Shown here piece by piece: positions 1 through 8,027 of a DNA stretch of 64,000 nt. Position 1 is the stretch's first letter; every line of letters starts with the position of its first letter. The stretch lies in contig NZ_FPAA01000007.1 of the NCBI RefSeq assembly GCF_900116235.1, forward strand, positions 124,001 through 188,000, given 5' to 3'. The DNA is from Marininema halotolerans (GTDB lineage: Bacteria > Bacillota > Bacilli > Thermoactinomycetales > DSM-45169). The position numbers and the translations under genes are program-made. The notes below the pieces were generated by a model. That model did no database searches. It had not been told where the DNA came from and worked only from the letters and a program-made list of their open reading frames with translations.

Positions 1-728
1 CTGTTTATGTGGCGATTGGAAGAGTTCCTGGAGTCGGTATCCGAGGCTTTGTTACGAATTTTGAGTCCAGTAGTGTCACAGTGTTTGATCCTTTGACCAA
101 TAACGTCATTGGCCCGCCCATTCCAGTCGGTAAGGGTCCAGAAGGAATCGCCTTAAATCCGACAGGGACGAAAGCATTTGTACCAAACCTATCCGATGGT
201 ACCGTATCGGTTATCAATACGCGTCGACGAGAAGTAGCGGATACGATCCAAGTCGGTGAACAACCTGTCCTATTAGCCATTTGTTCGATTCCTTCCCAGA
301 GAGCACCCCAAGCCTATGTTGCTAATTTCGGTAGCAACAGTGTGACACAGATCAATACCCGAACGAATGCGACAGTGGGGAGGCCAATTCCCGTCGGAAG
401 AGGGCCCATCGGTGTCACATGTTTACCCAATGGAGAAAGGGTTTATGTAGCCAATGGGGGCAGTTTATCTGGCAACCAAGATGAAAGTAATCACACGGTC
501 TCAGTTGTGAGTACGCGTTTGCGTAGAGTCGTGAAGACCATCACCGTCGGGGAAAATCCAGAAGCGTTGGCAGCGACGTGTGATGGTCGGTGGGTGTACG
601 TACCCAATCGAGTAAGCAATACCGTATCCGTTATCGCAACCAGAAACAATCGGGTTGTTAAAACCATCCCAGTAGGAAAGGGACCGCGGGGAGTCGCGAT
701 CACCCCTTACTGTAGTGTGAGGAAGTAG
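1..728 (+). CDS. YVTN-type beta-propeller repeat protein, truncated at 5' end by window edge
   Basis: The reading frame is open from the first bases. The codons before the GTG at 9 read V-Y and continue as VYVAIG, a typical blade start, so the true start lies outside the window. At least five blades of about 40-45 residues are visible, each beginning with a FVTN, FVPN, YVAN or YVPN strand, followed by VSVI/VTVF and then a VGKGP or VGENP turn. Such propellers are usually secreted or surface-exposed ligand-binding or structural proteins in bacteria; no catalytic residues can be named. The protein ends in a short CSVRK tail. Any N-terminal signal or extra domain cannot be seen. The fold call is confident, the role is not. 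Confidence 0.85.
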   Translation, partial: VYVAIGRVPGVGIRGFVTNFESSSVTVFDPLTNNVIGPPIPVGKGPEGIALNPTGTKAFVPNLSDGTVSVINTRRREVADTIQVGEQPVLLAICSIPSQRAPQAYVANFGSNSVTQINTRTNATVGRPIPVGRGPIGVTCLPNGERVYVANGGSLSGNQDESNHTVSVVSTRLRRVVKTITVGENPEALAATCDGRWVYVPNRVSNTVSVIATRNNRVVKTIPVGKGPRGVAITPYCSVRK

Positions 729-901
729 GGGAAAATAGATTCTCATAACGCCATCGGTTACATTCTTGTTGAGCACAACAGAAAGTGATGGGTATTAGCT
801 AGGTTAAATAATTGCTAGAAGCTATCGATGCTTCGGCAAATTTGATGTGCTAGATGACATTGAAGTGTAGCAACCCGGTTAAGGAAACAGAGCGGTAAGA
901 A

Positions 902-942
902 AAGGCTGGATACAAAGGCAGCTCACCTGTGTATCCAGCCTT
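902..942 (+). terminator. hairpin, probable terminator of the propeller gene
   Basis: A perfect 13-bp stem (902-914 pairing with 930-942, core GGCTGGATACA) with a 15-nt loop. The T-run after it is weak (TTAACATT), so termination is likely but not certain. Confidence 0.5.
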
Positions 943-1130
943 AACATTCGATTTTGCAACTCAAAAAACCAAGAGTGCTGGTTTTATCAAGAAGTTGGAT
1001 GGTGGAGGGCGTGTGGTAGCATAAAGGACTTGTCATTGACGAGGATGTAACTACACTGTCCCTCTCATTGCTTAGGAGAGCAGGGACAGAACATTGATCA
1101 TGGGCAACAAAGTCTCTTGTATTAATTTCA

Positions 1131-1151
1131 GAATATTCAGTTTATTAAACG
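1131..1151 (+). repeat. 21-nt repeat, copy 1, upstream of a mini-ORF
   Basis: This 21-nt segment (starts GAATATTC, ends TTATTAAACG) is identical to 2284-2304, and a degenerate copy lies at 3384-3400. Copy 1 sits 48 nt before the start of the 29-aa ORF at 1200. It contains the palindrome GAATATTC and an A/T-rich block that could be promoter or operator DNA. Confidence 0.6.
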
Positions 1152-1199
1152 GTACTCAGGGTAAAGAAAGACTAATCTTATTTTAAAGGAGGGATGAAT

Positions 1200-1289
1200 A
1201 TGCCAGGGATTCAGCAAACACAGCAATCCAATCTTTTGTGGATTTTGGTGTTGATCTTGCTTACGTCTGGAGGAAGCAGTGCAGATTAA
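1200..1289 (+). CDS. 29-aa predicted membrane mini-protein
   Basis: Too short for normal ORF calling but well supported. An AAAGGAGG ribosome site (1185-1192) precedes an ATG at 1194 or 1200, with ATG 1200 better spaced. The peptide has a short polar Gln-rich start, a hydrophobic stretch NLLWILVLILLT that could span or insert in a membrane, and a GGSSAD end. A strong intrinsic terminator follows at 1325, so it forms a complete one-gene unit behind the 21-nt repeat. Small hydrophobic peptides of this kind are common among sporulation genes of Bacillales, but I do not recognise this one. Confidence 0.5.
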   Translation: MPGIQQTQQSNLLWILVLILLTSGGSSAD

Positions 1290-1324
1290 TCACCACTTAG
1301 CAGCTCAATGCTCGTAGCTTCATT

Positions 1325-1354
1325 AAATTGGCGGGGTTCTTCCCCGCCAATTTT
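1325..1354 (+). terminator. intrinsic terminator after the 29-aa ORF
   Basis: A perfect 12-bp stem (AAATTGGCGGGG / CCCCGCCAATTT) with a 5-nt loop, followed by a short T-run. Confidence 0.8.
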
Positions 1355-1386
1355 AACTACTCTCAAAAAAATGGAGGTTAATCACG

Positions 1387-2280
1387 ATGAAAAGAATAAT
1401 TACCTTTATCATTGTTGGGTTTTTATCCCAATTCATTGATGGTTCACTCGGTATGTCATCGGGATTGTCAGCTACATCGATTATGCTTGCGCTCGGGATT
1501 GCTCCCGCGATAGCATCGGCTTCTATGCACATGGCGGAACTTGTAACCACCACCGCTTCTGGGGTATCGCATTACCGCTTTGGCAATATTGATTATGGGC
1601 TCGTCAAAAAGCTAATAATACCCGGTGCGATTGGTGCATTTGTTGGAGCGACGCTATTAAGTCGTCTTCCAGGGGAATTAGTAAAACCCTATATTGCTGG
1701 AGCGTTGTTGCTTGTTGGTTTCTATGTTTTGTTTAACTTTATTTTTGATAAGAACATGTTAATACCGAAACTACAAAAAGCAACGAAAAAGATAAAAGCA
1801 CCGCGTCGCGCCTTTATCTACCCATTAGCACTTTGTGCCGGCTTTTTAGATTCCATTGGTGGGGGCGGTTGGGGGCCGCTGAATACACCAATTTTGCTAG
1901 GAAGAAGTAAGTTAAAACCGCGAAAGATCGTTGGTTCAGTCGATGCGAGTGAGCCGATTATTGCCCTTTCAGCAACCATTGGATTTATGTTCTCATTAGG
2001 GTTGAGTGAGATCAATTGGACTTTGGCGGGGTGTTTAGCGTTAGGGGGGTTATTTGCCGCTCCCATTGCTGCATGGTTGATCAAAGTAATGCCTTCCTCC
2101 ATATTGGGTGTTCTTGTTGGTGGAATATTGGTGTTATCCAGCGCTAAAACATTAATTACATCCTTAAATACAGTGATTCCGTCATCTCTCCATGATGCAA
2201 TTTATGCTTCCATCATTACCTTATGGATGTTTAGTGTTGTAGTGGTTGCTTGGATTAAAAAAGTTCTTTCTGTAAAATAG
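1387..2280 (+). CDS. TauE/SafE family sulfite/anion exporter
   Basis: 297-aa integral membrane protein with about eight hydrophobic segments. The family exports or imports sulfite, sulfoacetate and other organic anions (TauE/SafE, formerly DUF81). The N-terminal segment carries the conserved Gly/Ser-rich pattern (FIDGSLGMSSGLSATS), the loop after about residue 85 gives the expected GAIGAF turn, and the second half repeats it with GGGGWGPLNTPILLG, the family hallmark. A TGGAGG ribosome site precedes ATG 1387. It stands alone between the mini-ORF terminator and the second 21-nt repeat, so context does not reveal the substrate. Confidence 0.88.
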   Translation: MKRIITFIIVGFLSQFIDGSLGMSSGLSATSIMLALGIAPAIASASMHMAELVTTTASGVSHYRFGNIDYGLVKKLIIPGAIGAFVGATLLSRLPGELVKPYIAGALLLVGFYVLFNFIFDKNMLIPKLQKATKKIKAPRRAFIYPLALCAGFLDSIGGGGWGPLNTPILLGRSKLKPRKIVGSVDASEPIIALSATIGFMFSLGLSEINWTLAGCLALGGLFAAPIAAWLIKVMPSSILGVLVGGILVLSSAKTLITSLNTVIPSSLHDAIYASIITLWMFSVVVVAWIKKVLSVK

Positions 2281-2283
2281 ATT

Positions 2284-2304
2284 GAATATTCAGTTTATTA
2301 AACG
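2284..2304 (+). repeat. 21-nt repeat, copy 2
   Basis: Identical in all 21 positions to 1131-1151. It lies just after the exporter stop codon and 60 nt before the 33-aa ORF at 2364, the same kind of position as copy 1. Confidence 0.6.
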
Positions 2305-2363
2305 ATGCAAGGAGGGTATAAGGTGGTGAACATGAATTTTCAATGATTGAAAAGGAGGAGGTT

Positions 2364-2465
2364 ATGAAGTCTGTTGACTTTATTTCACCGCAAATCGATG
2401 GTGTTTGGATTAGGGTATTCATGTTGTTGATGCCGAGTTCTCGAGTTATTCAAGGAAAAACTTAA
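2364..2465 (+). CDS. 33-aa hypothetical peptide
   Basis: Short ORF with a very strong ribosome site (AAAGGAGGAGG, 2351-2361) placed just before ATG 2364. The peptide begins MKSVDFISPQIDGVWIRV and ends RVIQGKT; it is moderately hydrophobic and has no recognisable motif. It ends about 50 nt upstream of the next gene and may be translated with it. The ribosome site is the only real support; it could be the remnant of a larger gene. Confidence 0.35.
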   Translation: MKSVDFISPQIDGVWIRVFMLLMPSSRVIQGKT

Positions 2466-2518
2466 TGGGACAAGCTCCTGGCTGGGTTAATCAAAGTGAC
2501 TAAGGAGGCGAAGTGGGA

Positions 2519-3010
2519 ATGAGTGCAGAAAGTTCACCGACGTTTCAAACACTAAAGAATCTGGATAATCAAGCATTAAGCGAATTAGCATCCTATATCA
2601 TGCATTTCTTAAATGAAAACGGTAAAGCAGGCGAGGGAGAGAGTACAGGGGATATCACTCACACAACCTTAGAAAAAGGAAGTCACACTAGTGAGTACGG
2701 CAAAACCTTAGCAACATCCTCTGTGGCAGCGGAAGCGGAACAAGGTGATGGTCCTGCGGCTGCAAGTGCCAGTAGCTCAGCGGTTGGGGAGGAGATGAGT
2801 ACTTCAACGAGTTCTGTATCTGTGGTTGTTGGACCGCATGGAGCTGCAGCAGCATGTGATATTGCCGTCGTGGCAGTCGGACCCTATGGTGCATCGGCGG
2901 CGAGTGAGGTGGGGGTGGTCTCTGTTGGACCACACGGTGCTGCTGCAAGTAGTAATGCTGCGAATTCAAATCGTGTGGCCATCGATAGAGAGGACCATAA
3001 GGACGAATAG
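2519..3010 (+). CDS. Ala/Ser/Val-rich protein with GPxGA repeats, unknown function
   Basis: 163-aa protein from ATG 2519; GTG 2513 is an in-frame alternative, only 4 nt after the AAGGAGG site, while ATG is 10 nt away. Residues 1-35 look helical (LDNQALSELASYIMHFLNENG). The middle is low in complexity (Ala, Ser, Glu, Gly). Residues about 100-150 hold three copies of a roughly 21-residue unit of the form VVxVGPxGAxAAS (VGPHGAAAAC, VGPYGASAAS, VGPHGAAASS). The tail is charged. No signal peptide or known domain. Compositional bias and repeats recall spore-coat or exosporium proteins, which is a guess from style only. A terminator follows at 3137. Confidence 0.6.
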   Translation: MSAESSPTFQTLKNLDNQALSELASYIMHFLNENGKAGEGESTGDITHTTLEKGSHTSEYGKTLATSSVAAEAEQGDGPAAASASSSAVGEEMSTSTSSVSVVVGPHGAAAACDIAVVAVGPYGASAASEVGVVSVGPHGAAASSNAANSNRVAIDREDHKDE

Positions 3011-3136
3011 AAAGACGCTTCTTAACGAGTGTAAAGCAATCGTACAACACTCGATCCATCAACATAGAATCGGATCAGGATAAGAGGATGTAAGGAAGGA
3101 TGAGAAGGGTTCGCCAGGATTAAGAAGGAGGTTGTC

Positions 3137-3168
3137 AAAGGGAGCTACCCATTATGGGGGCTCTCTTT
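3137..3168 (+). terminator. intrinsic terminator
   Basis: AAAGGGAGC pairs with GCTCTCTTT (one G-T wobble), with an inner CCC/GGG pairing and a T-rich end, downstream of the repeat-protein gene. Confidence 0.6.
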
Positions 3169-3758
3169 ATTTGCGTATTGATTTCATAAAAATCAACCAT
3201 GCATTGCAGGCCATGGAGTGGATGATTTTATTTTCGTTTGTTTATTTTCCCATGATTTTTAATTTCTGAACAGGCAAATAAACACAAACGATGATAGCAT
3301 GGATTTATTTTCCAGAAGATAAGAATACCGCGAATACGTCGCATTCTTATCCTATAATTAGGGAGTTTTACGCTTAATTAACAGAATATTAAGTTTATTG
3401 TTTTTTGATAAGGGTAAAAAATAGTTAACTACCCACTATTCATGTCCTTATTCAGTTTGCTGGGGAGAAAAGATCATTTCATCTTTAAAGGATCTAACTT
3501 TAGCGACGGTTTTATTACCAGTTGCTCGTTAGTATTGCGATGACCTAGTTAATCGATCAATCCCCGCTACACTGGCATATGTGCTCACTTACCTATACGT
3601 TATTTTTAGCATGCTCATAGAAGGAAAGTGTGTTAAGAATAACGCCGGTTTTCATCCCTACAGTTCAAAAATAAGGTGGGCGAAATAGTCGGCTGTAGGT
3701 TGGTACTAGTGGATACGAAAAACATATGATTAAAAAAATATAGTAGGAGGTGATTTGA
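3169..3758. other. 590-base A/T-rich region without a recognisable gene
   Basis: No ORF with a plausible ribosome site on either strand. It contains a hairpin (arms GATAAGAAT at 3318-3326 and ATTCTTATC at 3343-3351) and a degenerate copy of the 21-nt repeat at 3384-3400 (GAATATTAAGTTTATTG). The lower G+C may reflect regulatory DNA or decayed gene sequence. Confidence 0.4.
3384..3400 (+). repeat. degenerate third copy of the 21-nt repeat
   Basis: Matches the exact repeats at 1131 and 2284 over 16 of 17 bases (GAATATT, then AAGTTTATT in place of CAGTTTATT). No ORF follows closely. Confidence 0.35.
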
Positions 3759-4034
3759 GTGAAAGATATCATGACAAACTTACCGATTTTTGATGGGAGT
3801 AAAGAAGCCATCATATGGTTTGAAAAAAAATATGAGCGTTACTTTATACTGAAATATACAGGTAAGATTGGCGGTCATATCGTTTATGTTTGCCACTTAA
3901 TCAATGATAAAAAAAGGTATAATCAAGGGTTGAAAAAATTGCATGATGTTGGGATTGTAAATGGCTTAGAACTTGCAACAAGTTATTTTATTCTTCTCAT
4001 TTGGGAGGATGGGGAAGTGGATATGCTTTATTAG
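3759..4034 (+). CDS. 91-aa hypothetical protein
   Basis: GTG start directly after an excellent TAGGAGGTGA ribosome site. The protein is small, basic in the first half (WFEKKYERYFILKYTGKIGG) and hydrophobic near the end (SYFILLIWEDGEV). No signal peptide, no cysteine cluster, no known domain that I recognise. It is read in the same direction as the gene at 4173, about 140 nt away. An imperfect SigE/SigK-like -10 box (CATATGATT, about 3723) lies upstream. Function unknown. Confidence 0.5.
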   Translation: MKDIMTNLPIFDGSKEAIIWFEKKYERYFILKYTGKIGGHIVYVCHLINDKKRYNQGLKKLHDVGIVNGLELATSYFILLIWEDGEVDMLY

Positions 4035-4172
4035 GGAGTTTCGTCCTCTTATAGAAGATGGTCTGAGAAACCTTCGTTAAAGTGGGATAAGGTAAAAACC
4101 TATTTTTCACACCCCTTAATCAGGAATCCATATACTGAGTTTGGAGCTATAAATAATCAGGGGGGTGGCATA

Positions 4173-4658
4173 ATGGGGTCATGTTGTGATGATGTTAAGA
4201 CAAGACCGATTCGTGTAATCATGGCACCAAAACCATTTCAGGTGTTATATTTTCCTAGGATTGATCCTGTGAACACCACAGCTAGAATGACAGGAAGTAT
4301 TACGGGGACAAGCGGATCGGGTAAAGGAAATTGTAGGATTTTTGTAGGAAATCAAATTATCATTTCACTTCGAAACCCTGTCAGAGTGGCATTTTACACC
4401 AATCCTTCAGATGTCAACGAAATTTATATTGATGCACCAGCGATCTATCATTTAAATAATCGTACACGTCCAGTGACAGCCGCTTTTCGTATCCCTCATA
4501 TTTCGCATCCTGGGAAACGATTATCCGCTGTTACCAAAATACAAAACTCCATTTGGCGATTAAAGATATCGGATAGAGAGTCGGGAGTCAGAATGTTTGA
4601 TGCAATCGCGACTCCGGGTCAGCCCTCCGTGACAGTGGGGACCGTCAACTTACTCTAA
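4173..4658 (+). CDS. 161-aa hypothetical protein
   Basis: ATG 4173 follows a CAGGGGGGTGG ribosome site. The N-terminus has a CC pair (MGSCCDD). The rest looks like a beta-rich domain: alternating hydrophobic strands (VIMAPKPFQVLYF, RIFVGNQIIISL, VRVAFYTNP, TAAFRIPHI) and a final SVTVGTVNLL strand. No signal peptide or membrane segment. A near-match to a SigK -10 element (CATATACTG, 4129-4137) lies 36 nt before the start. I do not recognise the family; a spore-associated role is only suggested by the promoter-like element. A terminator follows at 4741. Confidence 0.55.
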   Translation: MGSCCDDVKTRPIRVIMAPKPFQVLYFPRIDPVNTTARMTGSITGTSGSGKGNCRIFVGNQIIISLRNPVRVAFYTNPSDVNEIYIDAPAIYHLNNRTRPVTAAFRIPHISHPGKRLSAVTKIQNSIWRLKISDRESGVRMFDAIATPGQPSVTVGTVNLL

Positions 4659-4740
4659 TCATTGATTCATCATCACGGAGTTGGTGCTTGAAAAAGAAGG
4701 TTTAATAGGTTGAAGGAATGAATGTGTTGTAAATATAGTT

Positions 4741-4776
4741 GCCGCTAGCTCCTATATAAAGGGGTTAGCGGCTTAA
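4741..4776. terminator. intrinsic terminator between convergent genes
   Basis: GCCGCTAGC pairs with GTTAGCGGC, followed on the + strand by TTAATT. It lies between the + gene ending at 4658 and the - gene ending at 4784. Confidence 0.6.
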
Positions 4777-4783
4777 TTATGTC

Positions 4784-5356
4784 TTAAGGTACGTGTATGG
4801 GATCTTTGCAGATGTAAACAAATGCAGGAAGCAGGTTACGAATCACCCACCGGATCTCCACATGACGAAAGCGTTTATTTAAGAGTGGCTTCATTTGAAG
4901 GGAATATTGATAGGCAGTAAAGACTCCTGAAGGAGCTAAGCTACTGCAGATTTGATCTAATATCGCGTTACGTACGGTAATAGAAAAATTGGTAAAGGGA
5001 AGTGAGGACAGGATGGCATCGGCATGAGAAAGTCCATGTGTAGTAAGCGTATTTTTAATTTCTGTCGCATCCAATACATGATGAAGAGTAGGATGGTTTT
5101 GATGCAAGAGGGAATGAAGAATGGGATCCTTTTCAAAAATGAAGGCCTTTGCTTGTGAGTGAAGCTTGGATTCTAAAGCCTGTGTGATCACTCCAGTACC
5201 TGCCCCAAGCTCTACAAGGGTATCTACTTGACCCCAAGCAATCGGATCCAACAGGGCCTTTACTAGATATTTAGAACTGGGTGTTACACTACCAATTTGA
5301 CGAGGTGATCGAAAAAACCGCATAAAAAACGCTTTGCGGTATGTCAATGTACTCAT
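4784..5356 (-). CDS. class I SAM-dependent methyltransferase, phospholipid N-methyltransferase-like
   Basis: 190 aa from the ATG at 5356, which sits after a GGGGGT ribosome site; an in-frame GTG at 5377 is less likely because that ribosome site would be inside the gene. The N-terminal segment FFRSPRQIGSVTPSS is the typical lead-in of PmtA-like/KsgA-like enzymes, followed by SAM motif I VELGAGTGVIT, an acidic FEKD after strand 2, and the C-terminal YQYSLQMKPLLNKRF and RNLLPAFVYIC found in phospholipid N-methyltransferase relatives. In Firmicutes the substrate of this subgroup is not established; it could be a lipid or RNA. It stands alone. Confidence 0.75.
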   Translation of the reverse strand: MSTLTYRKAFFMRFFRSPRQIGSVTPSSKYLVKALLDPIAWGQVDTLVELGAGTGVITQALESKLHSQAKAFIFEKDPILHSLLHQNHPTLHHVLDATEIKNTLTTHGLSHADAILSSLPFTNFSITVRNAILDQICSSLAPSGVFTAYQYSLQMKPLLNKRFRHVEIRWVIRNLLPAFVYICKDPIHVP

Positions 5357-5594
5357 AAAGTTACCCCCGAGAATCACTTATTTACTTTAGTATAAGAGAG
5401 TTTTGTTGATGAAATCGGGGGCAAATACTTAATATTTGTTTAAGGATATGGAAGGTAGGTAATTAATGAGTTCCATCTATCCCTATACTTTCCTGAAAAA
5501 AGGAAAAGACGAAGGGATTCCAGAAGGGATCAAGATAGAAATATAAGCGGTAATGGGGGCAGAATCACGGAACGATGGAAGGTGGAGAAAGCAC

Positions 5595-6263
5595 ATGTGT
5601 GGGCGTTTTACTCTGACTGCGGGTTTAAGGGAGATTGTGGAGCGCTTTCAAGTGGAGGAACATGAAAATCAGGCGCACCTTCCCCGATACAATATTGCTC
5701 CTACCCAGGAAGTCCCTGTGATTCTTATGGCAGAGGGTCAAAGGAAGTTGACATCCATGCGGTGGGGATTAATTCCTCGCTGGGCAAAGGATCCTTCCAT
5801 TGGCAACCGGTTAATTAATGCGAGAAGTGAATCCTTGACACAAAAGCCCGCTTTTCGCCGATCCTTTCAACGCTATCGATGTTTGGTTCCAGCGGATAGT
5901 TTTTATGAATGGAAAAGGGTTGATGGAGGAAAACAGCCCATACGAATCATGCTTGCTAATGAGGAGTTATTTGCCTTTGCAGGACTGTGGGATCGTTGGG
6001 ACAATGAGCGTGGGGAAAGCTATCAATCCTTTACGATTATCACCACAAGGGCAAATGAGAAGGTAAAAGAGGTTCATGAACGAATGCCTGTCATCCTTCA
6101 TTTAGCAGAAGAAGCAGCTTGGTTGGACCCTGATTGGGGGGACCCAGAGCTACTCAGCCCCTTTTTGGAACCCTATGAAGCAGAAGCGATGACACTCTAT
6201 CCCGTATCAAAGGCTGTTAACACGCCAAAAAACGACCAGGTTGACTTAATTCGTCCATTATAG
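5595..6263 (+). CDS. SRAP family abasic-site DNA-protein crosslinker (YedK/HMCES-like)
   Basis: 222 aa. The start must be ATG 5595, giving MCGRF: Cys2 becomes the N-terminal catalytic residue once Met is removed, and a GGTGGAG ribosome site is 7 nt upstream. Expected conserved parts are present: NIAPTQEVPV, the MRWGLIPRWAKD strand, NARSES, PADSFYEWK with the active-site Glu, and HERMPVIL with the active-site His. The family forms a thiazolidine crosslink with abasic sites in single-stranded DNA and shields them. In Bacilli the gene is often SOS-linked; I see no LexA box close by. Confidence 0.92.
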   Translation: MCGRFTLTAGLREIVERFQVEEHENQAHLPRYNIAPTQEVPVILMAEGQRKLTSMRWGLIPRWAKDPSIGNRLINARSESLTQKPAFRRSFQRYRCLVPADSFYEWKRVDGGKQPIRIMLANEELFAFAGLWDRWDNERGESYQSFTIITTRANEKVKEVHERMPVILHLAEEAAWLDPDWGDPELLSPFLEPYEAEAMTLYPVSKAVNTPKNDQVDLIRPL

Positions 6264-6358
6264 AGGGATGTCGCCTCGATCGCCTATTCTTTGAGTAAGG
6301 ATTCATTGATAGGATGAGAGGATGTTCCTAGTATTTAAAAGAAAGAGACTCGCAATGT

Positions 6359-6410
6359 TGATGAATAATAAAAGCCGAGTGGATATCCACTCGGCTTTTA
6401 TTATTCATCA
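6359..6410. terminator. 52-bp perfect palindrome, bidirectional terminator
   Basis: Positions 6359-6410 read identically on both strands, with the centre GTGGATATCCAC and flanking AAAAGCCGAG / CTCGGCTTTT, giving T-runs on both strands. It lies between the convergent SRAP and 5'-nucleotidase genes, one base before the latter's stop codon. Confidence 0.9.
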
Positions 6411-8027
6411 TTAGTTTCCTACTTTTTGAATACGACCGTCAATCTTAGCAGAGAAAGGTTGAGGGAGCTGTTTAATATACTCGATCAATGCATCCAGGTC
6501 GACGGGTCCCATTACTTTATCCGTCGCTTCATTAAAGACGGTAAACCCATCGCCTCCCCCAGCAAGGAAAGCATTGGCGGTAGCCGTTAGGGTTTGATCT
6601 TCCGTGATCGGTGTACCGTCTGCTTTTTTCAGATCGGTTACACGATCCTCGGCTGGGCGAGAGGGATCATATTGATAGGTAAATCCAGAAATCTGTAGGA
6701 TTTTAGGAGCCGATGCGTGATCGCCTGCCCATTGTTGGTTCAGCAATTGTTTTAATTGCTTCCCTGTGAATTTCATCGTGATTAATTCGTTGTTGAAGGG
6801 CTGGATCGTATAAAGATCGCCCCAGGTTACTTTTCCTTTTGGCATATCCGAACGAATTCCGCCAGGATTCATCAGGGCGATATCCGTTTGCATTTTCCAA
6901 CGTTGTGCATCTGAAACGAGGTTACCTAATTGGGATTCACCTGAAGCATTTGCTGTCCGGGTAAATTCGTCTGCGGACTGGCCAATTTCTTTGTTCACGA
7001 TGGGTTCTACTTTGTCTTGATATTTTTTAATGAGTGCAGCAACCTCAGGATCAGGTGTTACACCTTCATGATAGGTGTTGACCACTTCGGCTTTTTTCTT
7101 CACAATGTCACGCGTCCGACGATCCAAGGTGAGGTCAACATCGGAGAAGGAAGTGCCATAGCAATTGGCTTGTACGATCAATTTGTTATCAATCGTGGTA
7201 TTTAAGTTGCTATGACTATGTCCTGCCATGATCACATCGACATCATCGTTGACAGACTTGGCAATTTCGCTAATCCGTCCATTGATTTCACCGGTTTTTT
7301 CATCTTGAAATCCGCCTTCATGGGCGAGAACGACAAAGGAATGGATCCCTCTGCGCTTTAACTTCTTCACTTCACGGTTAATCGATTTGGCTTCATCGAG
7401 GAACTTTACACCTTTGACTCCAGCAGGTGTAACCACTTTCGGAGCATCTTTGGTGACAACGCCAATGAATGCGACGGGTACGCCTTTGATGCGCTTGACG
7501 ACATGACGACGCAATAGAGGCTTGCCATTTTTCTCTTTGACCACGTTCGCAGCAATATATGGGAAGTTAGCACCCGCAAAATCCCCCGTTGCATCGTGGT
7601 GCCCCCCCTTGATGAGACGGAGCATTTCCTTATAACCCTCATCAAACTCATGGTTACCAAGGGTTCCTACATCAAATCCAACCGTATTGAGGAACTCGAT
7701 GGTTGGTTCATCTTGCATCAATGCTGATACGGGTGGGCTGGCACCGACCATATCTCCGGAATGTACCAACAAGGTGTTCGGGTTTTGCTTCTCCCGTTCA
7801 TGGAGGTAGGCAGCTAGATAGTCAGCACGACCTACTTCCTTTCCATCCACTTTACGAGTGACATCCAATTGTCCATGAAAATCGTTGACACCGAGAAGCT
7901 GTACATCAACTTGACGATGCTTATGAACCTTTCCATGCTCAGTATTAGCGTAAGCTACAGGCGCTGCTACAGCGATGCACAAAAGGGCACCGAGGGAAGC
8001 GCGTACCCATTTCCCGCGTTTGCTCAT
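6411..8027 (-). CDS. secreted 5'-nucleotidase / metallophosphoesterase (UshA/YfkN-like)
   Basis: 538 aa. Residues 1-27 are a classical signal peptide (basic start, LLCIAVAAPVAYA before NTEHG). The N-terminal metallophosphoesterase domain has LLGVNDFHGQLD, GDMVGASPP, GNHEFDEG and AGHSHSN, the dinuclear metal ligands. The C-terminal 5'-nucleotidase domain has NPGGIRSDMPKG, then YTIQPFNNELITM and AFLAGGGDGF, which bind the nucleotide. The enzyme is expected to release phosphate from extracellular nucleotides. No sortase motif or membrane anchor is visible, so it is probably released or loosely held. Ribosome site AAAGGAGA precedes the ATG. It is monocistronic. Confidence 0.9.
   Translation of the reverse strand: MSKRGKWVRASLGALLCIAVAAPVAYANTEHGKVHKHRQVDVQLLGVNDFHGQLDVTRKVDGKEVGRADYLAAYLHEREKQNPNTLLVHSGDMVGASPPVSALMQDEPTIEFLNTVGFDVGTLGNHEFDEGYKEMLRLIKGGHHDATGDFAGANFPYIAANVVKEKNGKPLLRRHVVKRIKGVPVAFIGVVTKDAPKVVTPAGVKGVKFLDEAKSINREVKKLKRRGIHSFVVLAHEGGFQDEKTGEINGRISEIAKSVNDDVDVIMAGHSHSNLNTTIDNKLIVQANCYGTSFSDVDLTLDRRTRDIVKKKAEVVNTYHEGVTPDPEVAALIKKYQDKVEPIVNKEIGQSADEFTRTANASGESQLGNLVSDAQRWKMQTDIALMNPGGIRSDMPKGKVTWGDLYTIQPFNNELITMKFTGKQLKQLLNQQWAGDHASAPKILQISGFTYQYDPSRPAEDRVTDLKKADGTPITEDQTLTATANAFLAGGGDGFTVFNEATDKVMGPVDLDALIEYIKQLPQPFSAKIDGRIQKVGN

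Larger units (their letters stand above)
729..1199. other. intergenic region with two hairpins and no recognisable gene
   Basis: About 470 bases between the propeller gene and a mini-ORF. It holds a 13-bp stem hairpin (902-942), a second hairpin at 1056-1089 whose arms are CTGTCCCT and AGGGACAG, and the first copy of a 21-nt repeat (1131-1151). I see no ORF with a ribosome site on either strand. Confidence 0.5.

Noticed and set aside
2820-2965. CRISPR-like or DNA satellite repeat
   Set aside because: The similarity follows codons of the GPxGA protein repeat; DNA units vary at third positions and there are no spacers.
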